Of a DNA stretch of 36,124 nucleotides, positions 6,748 to 13,681 are shown in pieces (positions within the stretch are counted from its first letter, which is position 1; the number at the start of each line of letters is the position of its first letter). The notes under the pieces were generated by a model. The model ran no database searches and was not told where the DNA came from. It saw only the letters and a program-made list of their open reading frames with translations. Both the position numbers and the translations under genes were made by a program. This DNA comes from a virus, in IMG/VR virus record IMGVR_UViG_3300009285_009257, positions 1-36,124 of that record. The stretch is one strand, 5' to 3'.

Positions 6748-6885
6748 ATTGCATAAAAGGTAATATTTTTAACTCTTGGCATATTGCATAAATGCCTTGG
6801 ACTCTTATAGCTGGTGGGCATCAAAGCCGATGATTGCAATATGTTTGCGACATTAACTGCCCGCAAAATCTATAAGTTTAAGATA
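6748..6885 (+). ncRNA. Candidate structured noncoding RNA
   Basis: Directly behind a good promoter lies about 130 nt with nested helices and no ORF. GGCAT (6778-6782) pairs with ATGCC (6792-6796). CTTATAG (6804-6810) pairs with CTATAAG (6870-6876). Inside that, GTGGGC (6814-6819) pairs with GCCCGC (6859-6864), with a further TGCAA/TTGCG hairpin in the centre. This could be a small regulatory RNA or the 5' leader of the next gene. It matches no RNA family I can name. Confidence 0.45.
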
Positions 6886-6951
6886 GTAGTAGTTACTAAT
6901 CATATCACCAATGTGTTGAGGGTTAAGAATATAAACTAAGAATATAAACAT

Positions 6952-7101
6952 ATGTTATTTTTAATTGATGTTGTAGTGTATAGTGTTATTGCATTGCTTG
7001 TATATTGTTTAGTTACATTTGGATTATTTATTGGTGGGGTACTGGTGGTGTATTTATGCAATTTTTATGGTAAGAGGGTGTGGAATTTGTTGGTAAAATA
7101 G
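6952..7101 (+). CDS. Small hydrophobic membrane protein, 49 aa
   Basis: The ATG ORF encodes a strongly hydrophobic peptide with one long or two short membrane segments (residues 3-36, including VIALLVYCLVTFGLFIGGVL). It ends in a positively charged tail, GKRVWNLLVK. There is no Shine-Dalgarno site, as is usual here. It is the first ORF downstream of promoter P1 and the RNA-like stretch. It could be a phage membrane peptide of the holin or host-takeover type. The evidence is composition and context only. Confidence 0.45.
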   Translation: MLFLIDVVVYSVIALLVYCLVTFGLFIGGVLVVYLCNFYGKRVWNLLVK

Positions 7102-7144
7102 GTGATATTTATGAGTTATCCACAGGGTTTTTTTTAGGGATGTC

Positions 7145-7173
7145 TTGACACAGTTAAATGCGTATGCTGTAAT
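7145..7173 (+). promoter_or_regulatory. Rightward sigma70-like promoter P2
   Basis: TTGACA (7145-7150), a 17-nt spacer and TGTAAT (7168-7173). The predicted transcript starts near 7180, just ahead of a perfect 10-bp inverted repeat, and would reach the zinc-ribbon gene at 7607. Confidence 0.65.
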
Positions 7174-7179
7174 GGGTGT

Positions 7180-7600
7180 AGAGAGAAAGAGGAAAATATG
7201 CCAACGACGAAAAGAACCACTATTTGTGGCTTTCCTGCTACCAAACTCGTCGTTGGGTATATAGGTAAGCAGTAAGCTACGAATGGTGGTTTTTTATATG
7301 GATATTATATAGATATTTTACCGTTGATCAAAAGGCTCAAAATATTTGGGCTTCCAAGATGAGTGGTAAAGACCATATTCATACATGGAGAATAGCCTTT
7401 AAATATTCTAGCGGTATGAAAGCGACGCTAAACGACCGACCGACCGCCGAAGCAGACCCAATGACCCAGACAGCATTCTGGGAGAGGGATAGTCTACCAA
7501 TACTAATATAGCAATAGATAGACTGCTTCATAGGGAGAGAGGGAGAGCAGGCAGAGCTGTGGTGGTGTGGTGGCGGTAAGGAACATAGTAATCATGATAA
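7180..7600 (+). ncRNA. Structured, gene-poor leader or noncoding RNA
   Basis: This is about 420 nt without a normal gene. CCAACGACGA (7201-7210) is perfectly complementary to TCGTCGTTGG (7247-7256), with an inner CCAC/GTGG hairpin. Further on, AGTCTA and TAGACT (about 7491-7524) can pair, and a CGAC direct repeat lies near 7432-7445. A 25-codon ORF (7198-7275, MPTTKRTTIC...) begins at the foot of the first stem behind a GAGG-like sequence. The stem would therefore cover its start, as in attenuator or leader-peptide control. Whether this is a leader of the 7607 gene or an independent RNA is unclear. Confidence 0.4.
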
Positions 7601-7606
7601 CTATGT

Positions 7607-8032
7607 ATGAGAAATAGTAATACAACTAGATTTGTTAAAGGTGTAAGATTGACAGGCAAACATTACCAATTTTTGAAGGATACAAAATACAAGAAAAGTA
7701 TAGCTGGTAGATTAGAGGAAATAAATATGGGGATGGGGAATTGTGATAAATGTTTAGACAATAATTGGAGTTTCCAGTATGTCGATGGTTGGATTATAGC
7801 TACTTGTCAGATGTGCGGTAATGCGGTTGAGTTTAAATCTAAAAAATCAACAGGAATAAAAATGGTTGATGGGTCTGTTTGTAGAAAATGTGGTGGTGAT
7901 GTTAAATATTCAGAAATTATATTTAAACCAAAACAATTAAAGAAAAAATATTATTTTACTGCGTGTTATAGGTGTGAAAAATGTAAGACAACATATTATT
8001 CAGAAGAGTTTAAAGTGTTTAATAACAAATAA
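7607..8032 (+). CDS. Zinc-ribbon protein, 141 aa
   Basis: The protein has four Cys-x2-Cys pairs: CDKC, CQMC, CRKC and CEKC. They are arranged as two treble-clef or ribbon domains (about residues 46-76 and 91-130). A basic N-terminal segment (TRFVKGVRLTGKHYQFLKD) precedes them. Paired ribbons of this sort bind zinc and often DNA, RNA or polymerase. No catalytic residues are visible. It follows the structured leader at 7180-7600. Its exact role is unknown, and a transcription-related function would be a guess. Confidence 0.75.
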   Translation: MRNSNTTRFVKGVRLTGKHYQFLKDTKYKKSIAGRLEEINMGMGNCDKCLDNNWSFQYVDGWIIATCQMCGNAVEFKSKKSTGIKMVDGSVCRKCGGDVKYSEIIFKPKQLKKKYYFTACYRCEKCKTTYYSEEFKVFNNK

Positions 8033-8101
8033 AAAGCACAAATGATTTATAAAAATGTATGGCTTGGGGTGGATTGAAATAAAACATTGTTGATAAGTGG
8101 C

Positions 8102-8130
8102 TTGACAAGCACGAAGAAGTGTGCTATTAT
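8102..8130 (+). promoter_or_regulatory. Rightward sigma70-like promoter P3
   Basis: TTGACA (8102-8107), a 17-nt spacer and TATTAT (8125-8130), about 30 nt ahead of the 29-aa acidic peptide. It probably drives the middle operon (8161 to about 11743). Confidence 0.7.
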
Positions 8131-8160
8131 AGAGTTATCTTAAAATGTTAAAATATTTTT

Positions 8161-8250
8161 ATGCCTGAATATTTGGAGCTTATTGAGGTTGATAACAATA
8201 TTTTTGAAGAGGAGGAGTTTGAAGAGGAAGGTGAGGATAAATATTTATGA
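8161..8250 (+). CDS. Short acidic peptide, 29 aa, coupled to RNA ligase
   Basis: ATG 8161 opens a 29-codon frame rich in Glu (FEEEEFEEEGEDK). Its TGA overlaps the ATG of the RNA ligase gene as ATGA. That overlap and the promoter just upstream suggest it is translated and coupled to the ligase, either as a leader peptide or as a small acidic accessory protein. It is too short for family recognition. Confidence 0.45.
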   Translation: MPEYLELIEVDNNIFEEEEFEEEGEDKYL

Positions 8251-9257
8251 GAAAATTGGTAACAATACAAAGGGTTCGAGAAAAAAGGGTTATCCCAAAA
8301 GCTGATTTCATTGAATCTGTTAGGATAAACGATTGGTGGGTCATTGTTAAAAAAGATGAGTTTAATGTCGGTGATTTAGTTTTATATTATGAGATTGATT
8401 CGTTTTTGCCAATAAAGCCTGAGTATGAGTTTTTGTTAAGAGGATCAAAGCCGAAGAAGATGTTGGTTGATGGTGTTGAGGTCGAAGGTATACGGTTAAA
8501 AACAGTAAAATTGAAAGACACAATAAGCCAAGGGCTTGTAATGCCTATCTCTTTGTTGGGTGTAGGTATAGAGGGTATGGTGGAGGGCTTGGAAGTGTCT
8601 GATTTGCTTGGGGTGATAAAGTATGAAATGCCAATCCCCGCTTATTTATCGGGTAAGGTAAAAGGGTCATTCCCAAATTTTATCCCAAAAACAGATGAAG
8701 AGAGGATTCAGAACATGGGCGGTGTTTTGTCGAGGTTCTATGTCACAGAAAAATTAGACGGATCGTCCATTACATTTTATAAATTTGATGGAGTATTTGG
8801 TGTTTGTAGTCGTAATTTGGAATTAGAGGAGAGTGACGTTACTCAGTGGCGATTAGCCAAAGAGCTTAATCTGCCAGATAAGCTTCCTGACAACATGGCT
8901 TTGCAAGGAGAGCTTGTAGGCGAGGGTATTCAAAAAAATCCATTAAAACTATCCGGGCAAAAGGTATTTTTCTTTAATGCTTATAATATAAAATCAGGGT
9001 GTTTTTTGGATTTTATAGATTTTGTTCAATTGTGTGAAGCATTAAACCTTGACGTTGTGCCTGTAATTGATGATAACTTTATCTTGCCAAAAACAGTTGA
9101 TGATATGTTAAGATATGCTGATGGCAAGAGCATGCTAAATCCAGAGGTTGATCGTGAGGGTGTTGTTGTTAGGTCAAAGGTAGAGTCTGGATATAGGGGT
9201 GGGAGGTTATCGTTTAAGGCTATTTCTAATAAATATCTTTTAGACTATGACGCATAA
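8247..9257 (+). CDS. RNA ligase, DraRnl (Rnl5)-like, 336 aa
   Basis: This is an ATP-dependent RNA ligase. Motif I is TEKLDGSS with the adenylated lysine at K169. The substrate-binding GVCSRN (about 185-190), motif IV REGVVVRS (303-310) and motif V SFKAIS (322-327) are all in order. The long N-terminal region before motif I (about 160 residues, beta-rich) fits the OB-fold placed N-terminally in the Deinococcus Rnl family, which seals nicks in RNA duplexes. In phages such enzymes can repair tRNAs cut by host anticodon nucleases, and a tRNA gene lies 570 nt downstream. The start is set by the ATGA overlap with the preceding peptide. Confidence 0.88.
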   Translation: MRKLVTIQRVREKRVIPKADFIESVRINDWWVIVKKDEFNVGDLVLYYEIDSFLPIKPEYEFLLRGSKPKKMLVDGVEVEGIRLKTVKLKDTISQGLVMPISLLGVGIEGMVEGLEVSDLLGVIKYEMPIPAYLSGKVKGSFPNFIPKTDEERIQNMGGVLSRFYVTEKLDGSSITFYKFDGVFGVCSRNLELEESDVTQWRLAKELNLPDKLPDNMALQGELVGEGIQKNPLKLSGQKVFFFNAYNIKSGCFLDFIDFVQLCEALNLDVVPVIDDNFILPKTVDDMLRYADGKSMLNPEVDREGVVVRSKVESGYRGGRLSFKAISNKYLLDYDA

Positions 9258-9438
9258 AACAAAAGTAAAAATGGCTAAGGGCATGCTTTCATATCTTGAG
9301 AGAGTCAATAACATATCTATTTTTAATAGTGTGGCTTGGAAACGTAGAAATATAAACAGGCGTATAAAGGAGTTTAAAAAGCGTGAGGCTAGAATTAAGA
9401 AAGAGGCTTTATTAAAAAAAGAATCACACAAAGATTAA
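9247..9438 (+). CDS. Small basic helical protein, 63 aa
   Basis: The ORF overlaps the last 11 nt of the ligase gene. ATG 9271 (MAKGMLSYLERV) is an alternative start. The product is lysine- and arginine-rich and predicted to be one or two long helices (RRIKEFKKREARIKKEALLK), probably coiled-coil and nucleic-acid binding. I do not recognise a family. Confidence 0.55.
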   Translation: MTHKTKVKMAKGMLSYLERVNNISIFNSVAWKRRNINRRIKEFKKREARIKKEALLKKESHKD

Positions 9439-9441
9439 TAG

Positions 9442-9816
9442 ATGGAAAGCGTTAATTACAATATAAAAATAATTGATTTGTTGACTAGAGATGTTAATCC
9501 TCATGATTTTATTAAAAAAATACGCAACGGAAAGATTCCTGATGTTTTAAAATTAAACGATATTACCGGTGAGGATGAGTACCACTTAAGGATGATTGGC
9601 GATGGGCTTGGCACTAATAATTGTTATTACATTAAGACCAATGACATTAATAAGTTTGACGCTCTTATAAGAATAAACATTAACGATATTTCTGATGCGA
9701 TTAGCGAACATGTAGCCAAAGTGGTTTTAGAGGAGAAGAATAAATTGGTATCGAATATTTTATCTTTGCCTTGGTATAAAAGGATTTTTAAAAACACCGT
9801 TAGGACGTTAGTCTAA
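9442..9816 (+). CDS. Hypothetical protein, 124 aa
   Basis: The gene starts three nt after the preceding stop. The protein is soluble, with a mixed N-terminal part (INDISDAISEHVAKVVLEEK is a clear helix) and a C-terminus ending in a basic amphipathic stretch, SLPWYKRIFKNTVRTLV. I do not recognise it. The tRNA-like gene begins 9 nt after its stop. Confidence 0.65.
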   Translation: MESVNYNIKIIDLLTRDVNPHDFIKKIRNGKIPDVLKLNDITGEDEYHLRMIGDGLGTNNCYYIKTNDINKFDALIRININDISDAISEHVAKVVLEEKNKLVSNILSLPWYKRIFKNTVRTLV

Positions 9817-9825
9817 TAATCATTC

Positions 9826-9901
9826 GCCTGTGTAGCTCAATTGGTAGAGTAGTTGATCTGTAATCAAATGGTTGTTGGTTCAAGTCCTTCCATGGGCTCC
9901 A
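9826..9901 (+). tRNA. tRNA-Thr(UGU)-like, with degenerate features
   Basis: 76 nt fold as a tRNA. The acceptor stem is GCCTGTG/CATGGGC (two G.U pairs), the D arm GCTC/GAGT, the anticodon stem GTTGA/TCAAA, the loop TCTGTAA with anticodon TGT at 9859-9861, the T loop TTCAAGT, the discriminator T, and CCA is encoded (9899-9901). Oddities: position 33 is C, not the near-universal U. G27-A43 is a mismatch. The T stem GTTGG/CCTTC has two T-T mismatches. It is either a decaying or an unusual phage tRNA. tRNA-Tyr was considered and rejected because that reading does not pair. Confidence 0.75.
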
Positions 9902-9943
9902 TTTTTGTGGGATATAATTTTAAGAGATAATTGAAATAACAAT

Positions 9944-10261
9944 ATGAACAATGAACCTTTTCAGTATGCCAACCGTGTTGATTTATCGTTGGCGGATAAG
10001 TACTTTATTATGAGTTTTATGAAGGAGTTGGATGGTGAAAGCTCTTTGATAGATAAGTTTTTACTTGATTACGAGACATTTTCAAAACTGATTGAAATCA
10101 TGAATTATAAAATAAGTGAACACAAGTTTAATGTCGCGAATAAAGACTTAGAGCAGGACAAAGAGACTTTCTTTGATGGCTTACAATCAGCAAATCCTGT
10201 TAATAATAACAGTACTCCTCTTGATGATAACGAATTTTCTTATGTCCCGATTAAAAAATAA
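9944..10261 (+). CDS. Hypothetical protein, 105 aa
   Basis: This is an acidic, mostly helical protein (SLADKYFIMSFMKELDGESS, then KLIEIMNYKISEHKF) with an Asn/Asp-rich tail. It has no membrane segment and no known motif. It starts at an ATG after an A/T-rich leader, and the next gene (GroES-like) begins 13 nt after its stop. The function is unknown. Confidence 0.65.
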   Translation: MNNEPFQYANRVDLSLADKYFIMSFMKELDGESSLIDKFLLDYETFSKLIEIMNYKISEHKFNVANKDLEQDKETFFDGLQSANPVNNNSTPLDDNEFSYVPIKK

Positions 10262-10274
10262 ATAAATATATTAT

Positions 10275-10604
10275 ATGGTAAATTTTAAAGCCATTAAAGA
10301 TGCTATACTTTTCCGCCCTCTTGCTAGCGCTACAAGTAAAAGCGGTTTAATGATACCACTTTCTGGGGGGCATACATCCAATATAGGTAAGGTTATCTCT
10401 GTTGGGGGTGAGGTTAAGAGTGTAAAAGTTGGTGATTATATTGTTGTTAATTCGTATCAATGTCCTCTTTATTATGATGAGGGAAAAACATATAACATAT
10501 ACCGAGAGGCTGATGTCCTTGGAATATTAGAAGGATTAGAGGTTGATGAAACCCAAACGTTTGATGCTGATAATAATAAACCTAAAATTGCAACACTTAA
10601 ATAA
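10275..10604 (+). CDS. GroES-like co-chaperonin (Cpn10), 109 aa
   Basis: The order of blocks follows Cpn10: an N-terminal strand with FRPL, a mobile-loop region (ATSKSGLMIPLSGGHTS), GKVISVGG, VKVGDYIVVNSY, then YNIYREADVLGIL. This is the small lid subunit that caps the GroEL chamber. Phages such as T4 (gp31) encode their own lid to help fold capsid protein. No GroEL-like gene lies in the window, so it would work with the host's chaperonin. The C-terminal 20 residues are a poorly conserved polar tail. The family call is from motif order. Confidence 0.78.
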   Translation: MVNFKAIKDAILFRPLASATSKSGLMIPLSGGHTSNIGKVISVGGEVKSVKVGDYIVVNSYQCPLYYDEGKTYNIYREADVLGILEGLEVDETQTFDADNNKPKIATLK

Positions 10605-10623
10605 ACATTAATGCAGTTCCATT

Positions 10624-11460
10624 ATGAAAATAGGATTTGTTGGTCAGGGGTTTATAGGAAAAAATTTAGCTAATAATTTTGAAACTAGAGGGTATAAAGA
10701 TATTGTTAGATATTCGTTGGAATCCGAGTATGTTAGCAATAAAGATAAAATTAAAGAGTGTGATGTCGTTTTCTTTGCTCTGCCAACACCAACAACGCAG
10801 AATGGATTTGATGATAGTATTTTAGTTAATACAATTAATGAAGTTACAAAAGAAGGCCAAATTATTGTGGTTAAATCAACTGTGATTCCTAATACATTAA
10901 GAGATTTATCTTGTAAACATAAAGATAGAATAATTTTACACAGCCCTGAGTTTTTAACTGAGGCGACTGCCCGTGAAGATACAGATAATCCTGAACGAAA
11001 TATTATAGGTATAGCTACTGATGCTGACACTGATGTGGCTAAATCTATTATTGCTATTTTGCCCAAAGCTCCTTATAATACCATTTGTAGTTATGAGGAA
11101 TCTTCACTTATAAAATATGCTGGCAATTGTTATTTTTATGTTAAGAATATGTTTTTCAATATCATGTTTGATTTGGCTGTTGCTTACAATTGTTCGTATG
11201 ACGTTATCAGAGAGGCTGTTATAAACGATTCTCGTATCCATAGAGTGCATACTGAGCCAACCCATAAAAACGGCAGGGGGGCAGGCGGAGATTGTTTGGT
11301 GAAAGACTTTGCTACATTGAGGCAGTTGTGCATTGACTCCATGTTACCATTAGAGTTTTTAACTGTTATAAGGGCAAATGAGAAAATGAATATTGCATTA
11401 TTGAAATCAAGCAATAAAGACTTGGATATTTTACATGGCGTCTATGGAGAAGATGTATGA
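10624..11460 (+). CDS. UDP-glucose/GDP-mannose dehydrogenase family protein, shortened, 278 aa
   Basis: The N-terminal Rossmann domain has GFVGQGFIG at residues 4-12. VVFFALPTPT (48-57) and VKSTVIPNTL follow. SPEFLTEATA (107-116) and IKYAGN (163-168) are next, and the catalytic cysteine is C224 in GAGGDCLVKD. These residues belong to enzymes that oxidise UDP-sugars to uronic acids with NAD. The usual C-terminal UDP-binding domain (about 100 residues) is missing, since the chain ends at 278. Either the activity is altered or the substrate is smaller. It fits with the glycan operon at 30.8-36.1 kb. Confidence 0.85.
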   Translation: MKIGFVGQGFIGKNLANNFETRGYKDIVRYSLESEYVSNKDKIKECDVVFFALPTPTTQNGFDDSILVNTINEVTKEGQIIVVKSTVIPNTLRDLSCKHKDRIILHSPEFLTEATAREDTDNPERNIIGIATDADTDVAKSIIAILPKAPYNTICSYEESSLIKYAGNCYFYVKNMFFNIMFDLAVAYNCSYDVIREAVINDSRIHRVHTEPTHKNGRGAGGDCLVKDFATLRQLCIDSMLPLEFLTVIRANEKMNIALLKSSNKDLDILHGVYGEDV

Positions 11461-11743
11461 CAAACAAAGTTTTTTCAGAGATGTTAGAGGATATTGTAAT
11501 TACATCCCAACTGATGTTGTCAGTGATGTTTATTATGGTATACTTAAAGTAATATTGAATAAATTAAAAGATAATGGCAGCATTACTCTTCCAAACTTTG
11601 GTAGAATTTTAGTAGAAAGGCGTAAGGCTAGACGTATATTTAATGTCAACACTAAAGTATACGATGTGGCAGGTAGCTCGAATATCATTAAAATTGCTCC
11701 TTGTAACGAACTCCGTGCTTATATAAATAAACAATTGTTTTAA
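11453..11743 (+). CDS. HU/IHF-family DNA-binding protein, about 96 aa
   Basis: The pattern YYGILKVILNKLKDNGSITL, PNFGRILVERRKARRIFN, then KIAPCNELRAYINKQL matches the DNABII fold. It has two N-terminal helices, the beta arm with the GxITLPNFG turn, and a C-terminal helix. I start it at ATG 11453 (MYDKQSFF), which overlaps the dehydrogenase stop. ATG 11435 would add six residues. It would bend or compact phage DNA, possibly aiding packaging or late transcription. A terminator follows about 130 nt downstream, so this is the last middle gene. Confidence 0.8.
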   Translation: MYDKQSFFRDVRGYCNYIPTDVVSDVYYGILKVILNKLKDNGSITLPNFGRILVERRKARRIFNVNTKVYDVAGSSNIIKIAPCNELRAYINKQLF

Positions 11744-11748
11744 ATCTG

Positions 11749-11779
11749 TTGGACAGCCTATTGTGCATACTCATATAAT
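11749..11779 (+). promoter_or_regulatory. Possible promoter after the HU-like gene
   Basis: TTGGAC (11749-11754) or TGGACA (11750-11755) is followed 18-19 nt later by a perfect TATAAT (11774-11779). The transcript would run into the terminator at 11876 after about 90 nt. It would therefore make a very short RNA, or be read through to the late genes. Confidence 0.4.
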
Positions 11780-11875
11780 AGAGTGCCTATAGATTTAAGG
11801 GTTTGTTAGATGTGTTTATATCAACATTTTAACGAACCTTATGTTCATTGTTATTAATTACACTAAACCCATAAA

Positions 11876-11908
11876 AGAATCAGAATTAGTGCTCTGGTTC
11901 TTTTTTTA
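11876..11908 (+). terminator. Rho-independent terminator
   Basis: AGAATCAGA (11876-11884) pairs over nine positions with TCTGGTTCT (11893-11901, one T.G pair). The loop is 8 nt and seven T follow. It separates the middle operon from the late promoter just downstream. Confidence 0.8.
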
Positions 11909-11919
11909 TAGAAAAACAA

Positions 11920-11941
11920 TGGGACTTGTGTTATAATATAA
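11920..11941 (+). promoter_or_regulatory. Late promoter, copy 1 of an exact 22-nt repeat
   Basis: The 22 nt TGGGACTTGTGTTATAAT plus ATAA are identical at 18076-18097. They contain a perfect -10 (TATAAT). There is no TTGACA at the usual distance, but the conserved GGGACTTGTGT extends upstream of the -10. It starts 11 nt after the terminator's T-run and about 40 nt before the first late gene. Confidence 0.65.
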
Positions 11942-11978
11942 ACAAATCATCTTGAAAATAATAAGAAAAAAATAATTT

Positions 11979-12455
11979 ATGCCTCAAAAAAATGATATTA
12001 AGAGAAAAATGGCATTAAAACCTGACATTATACCAAATAATGGTGATGGACAAGAAGAAATGGTTAGCACTGCTCCGCTATTGACTAAGCTTGAACGAAT
12101 AAAAAATAAAGACAGAATGCTTAATACTGAGGGTTTGATGAAAGAACAAAAGCTTAAAAAGCTAAAGATAGAGTTGCTTAAAAGCTTTTACGCAGTATTA
12201 CAGGAATCGGGAGTCGACCCTAGCGATATGAATTCTATTTCATCATTTATGCAGAAATTAGAAGAAAGAGACCCAGATTTGGTAACTTTATTTGAAAGGT
12301 TGTTTGAAGTTTTAGACCCTGACGGTAGTGCGGAGATTAAAACTTCAGATATTGGTGCCACAGATGGCGTTGCAGAGGGGGTTGGTGTTGAGCCAAGTAT
12401 TAAGAATAGAATGGGAAATGAGTTTGATTCTGCAAGACAAAGGATATTTGGATAA
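11979..12455 (+). CDS. Hypothetical late protein, 158 aa
   Basis: This is the first gene after the late promoter. The protein is largely helical and charged. It has a coiled-coil-like middle (LLTKLERIKNKDRMLNTEGL, KLKKLKIELLKSFYAVL), an acidic helix SFMQKLEERDPDLVTLFERL and a Gly/Val-rich linker near the end. It could be a head-assembly or packaging accessory protein because of its place ahead of the terminases, but no family is recognised. Confidence 0.65.
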   Translation: MPQKNDIKRKMALKPDIIPNNGDGQEEMVSTAPLLTKLERIKNKDRMLNTEGLMKEQKLKKLKIELLKSFYAVLQESGVDPSDMNSISSFMQKLEERDPDLVTLFERLFEVLDPDGSAEIKTSDIGATDGVAEGVGVEPSIKNRMGNEFDSARQRIFG

Positions 12456-12477
12456 AATAAGAGCATTATCTTAAAAT

Positions 12478-13137
12478 ATGAAGCATTATAAACGTGAATA
12501 TGAATATGTATTTTCAAATCCAAAACCAAAGAATTTTGATATAAATGACATCACAGTATTTGGCAATGCTTACGATAGAGGGACATATTTTTTGGAGTTG
12601 AAAAAGTTGTTTGGGTCCTTTGAAAATGAAGCTTTCCAGCATTTGATAAAAATTTATTGGCTGTTTTCTATGTTTTGCTATAAAGGCAGGAGAAGATTGC
12701 GGGGGAATAAAAATGGGACTAATGTTGATGGAGCGTTTTCTACCATGATGAAAAATGTCATCAATCACGACACTAAATTTTTTTTTGGTGGGAACAGTTC
12801 TTTGTTTAAGCTAACTACATATATTTATGATTTTTTTCCTGATTTCGATATCCACAGTCCATTTGAATATACTTATGAATACCCCTATAAATATATGAAT
12901 TTTGAGTGTTTATATTTTGTTCACCGCATGAATGAGAGGCTAGAGCTTTTAGCTGAGGGTGAAAAACAAAAAATGAGCTATGTAAAGTTTCTTGATTATG
13001 TCATAAACTATATTAGCTGTTATAATGAAGAACATGGTGAAAAGTATGTTTATAAATTCCCATATAACTTTTCAGCCCATTATGTAAAAAATTTAGAATC
13101 ATACCTGTATGGAACACGAAGAAAAGCCAAGGTTTAA
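12478..13137 (+). CDS. Hypothetical late protein, 219 aa
   Basis: The protein is very rich in aromatic residues (Tyr, Phe), for example SPFEYTYEYPYKYMNFECLY at about residues 125-144. It ends in a basic tail (YGTRRKAKV) that overlaps the next gene by 29 nt. It has no membrane segment and no recognised domain. Its position between the late promoter and the terminase pair suggests a packaging- or head-linked role, which the sequence does not prove. Confidence 0.65.
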   Translation: MKHYKREYEYVFSNPKPKNFDINDITVFGNAYDRGTYFLELKKLFGSFENEAFQHLIKIYWLFSMFCYKGRRRLRGNKNGTNVDGAFSTMMKNVINHDTKFFFGGNSSLFKLTTYIYDFFPDFDIHSPFEYTYEYPYKYMNFECLYFVHRMNERLELLAEGEKQKMSYVKFLDYVINYISCYNEEHGEKYVYKFPYNFSAHYVKNLESYLYGTRRKAKV

Positions 13138-13681
13138 ACCTGTTATATTAAATGCGGCAAAATCAAGATTTTATGCTCCAAACCTGTTAGCCCAAAATAT
13201 TTTATTAAAAGGTCTTGCTGATGGCATTACGGATGTTGATGAACTGAAGCGTTTGGCTGGTTTAAAGTCTGCAACCGAGGTATACAGAACTCTTGATAAA
13301 ATGTCTATTAGGAAAGAATATCATGAAGCACTAGGTCGTAGTGGTATTGGTTTTGATTATTTACTTGGGAATATAAAAAATATTATTGAGTGGTCGAAAT
13401 CAGATTCAGTAAAACTTCAGGCTATTCAAACCCTCATGAGGTCTATTGGTGTTGATAAATATGAAGACGCCCAAGTGCAAACAAAAAGCTGGGAGGAGGC
13501 TGTTATCCAAGCTGTTGAAAAAGCTGAGGATACAAAAAGGATTTTGGGCGATAATGTTATTGCCGAAGATGATGTTGACGTTAATGTTGATTATGAGGTT
13601 CACGAGCCTGAAATAACAAAAACTGAGGAGGATATTAGAAACGCTGATGATGATGCTGGAAGAAAGTTATATGAAGAATAA
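13109..13681 (+). CDS. Putative small terminase subunit (TerS), 190 aa
   Basis: Residues about 40-75 (VDELKRLAGLKSATEVYRTL followed by DKMSIRKEYHEAL) look like the N-terminal helix-turn-helix of phage small terminases. A helical middle with VKLQAIQTLMRSIGV follows, then a very acidic C-terminus. Position and length fit, since it overlaps the large terminase gene by 11 nt. TerS recognises viral DNA and stimulates the large subunit. The call rests on synteny plus the HTH-like segment, because TerS sequences are poorly conserved. Confidence 0.65.
   Translation: MEHEEKPRFKPVILNAAKSRFYAPNLLAQNILLKGLADGITDVDELKRLAGLKSATEVYRTLDKMSIRKEYHEALGRSGIGFDYLLGNIKNIIEWSKSDSVKLQAIQTLMRSIGVDKYEDAQVQTKSWEEAVIQAVEKAEDTKRILGDNVIAEDDVDVNVDYEVHEPEITKTEEDIRNADDDAGRKLYEE

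Noticed and set aside
9826-9901. tRNA-Tyr(GUA)
   Set aside because: Reading the loop as CTGTAAT breaks the anticodon stem, and there is no long variable arm.
10644-11414. Antisense ORFs over the UDP-sugar dehydrogenase
   Set aside because: The sense frame has all catalytic blocks; the antisense frames are low-complexity shadows.
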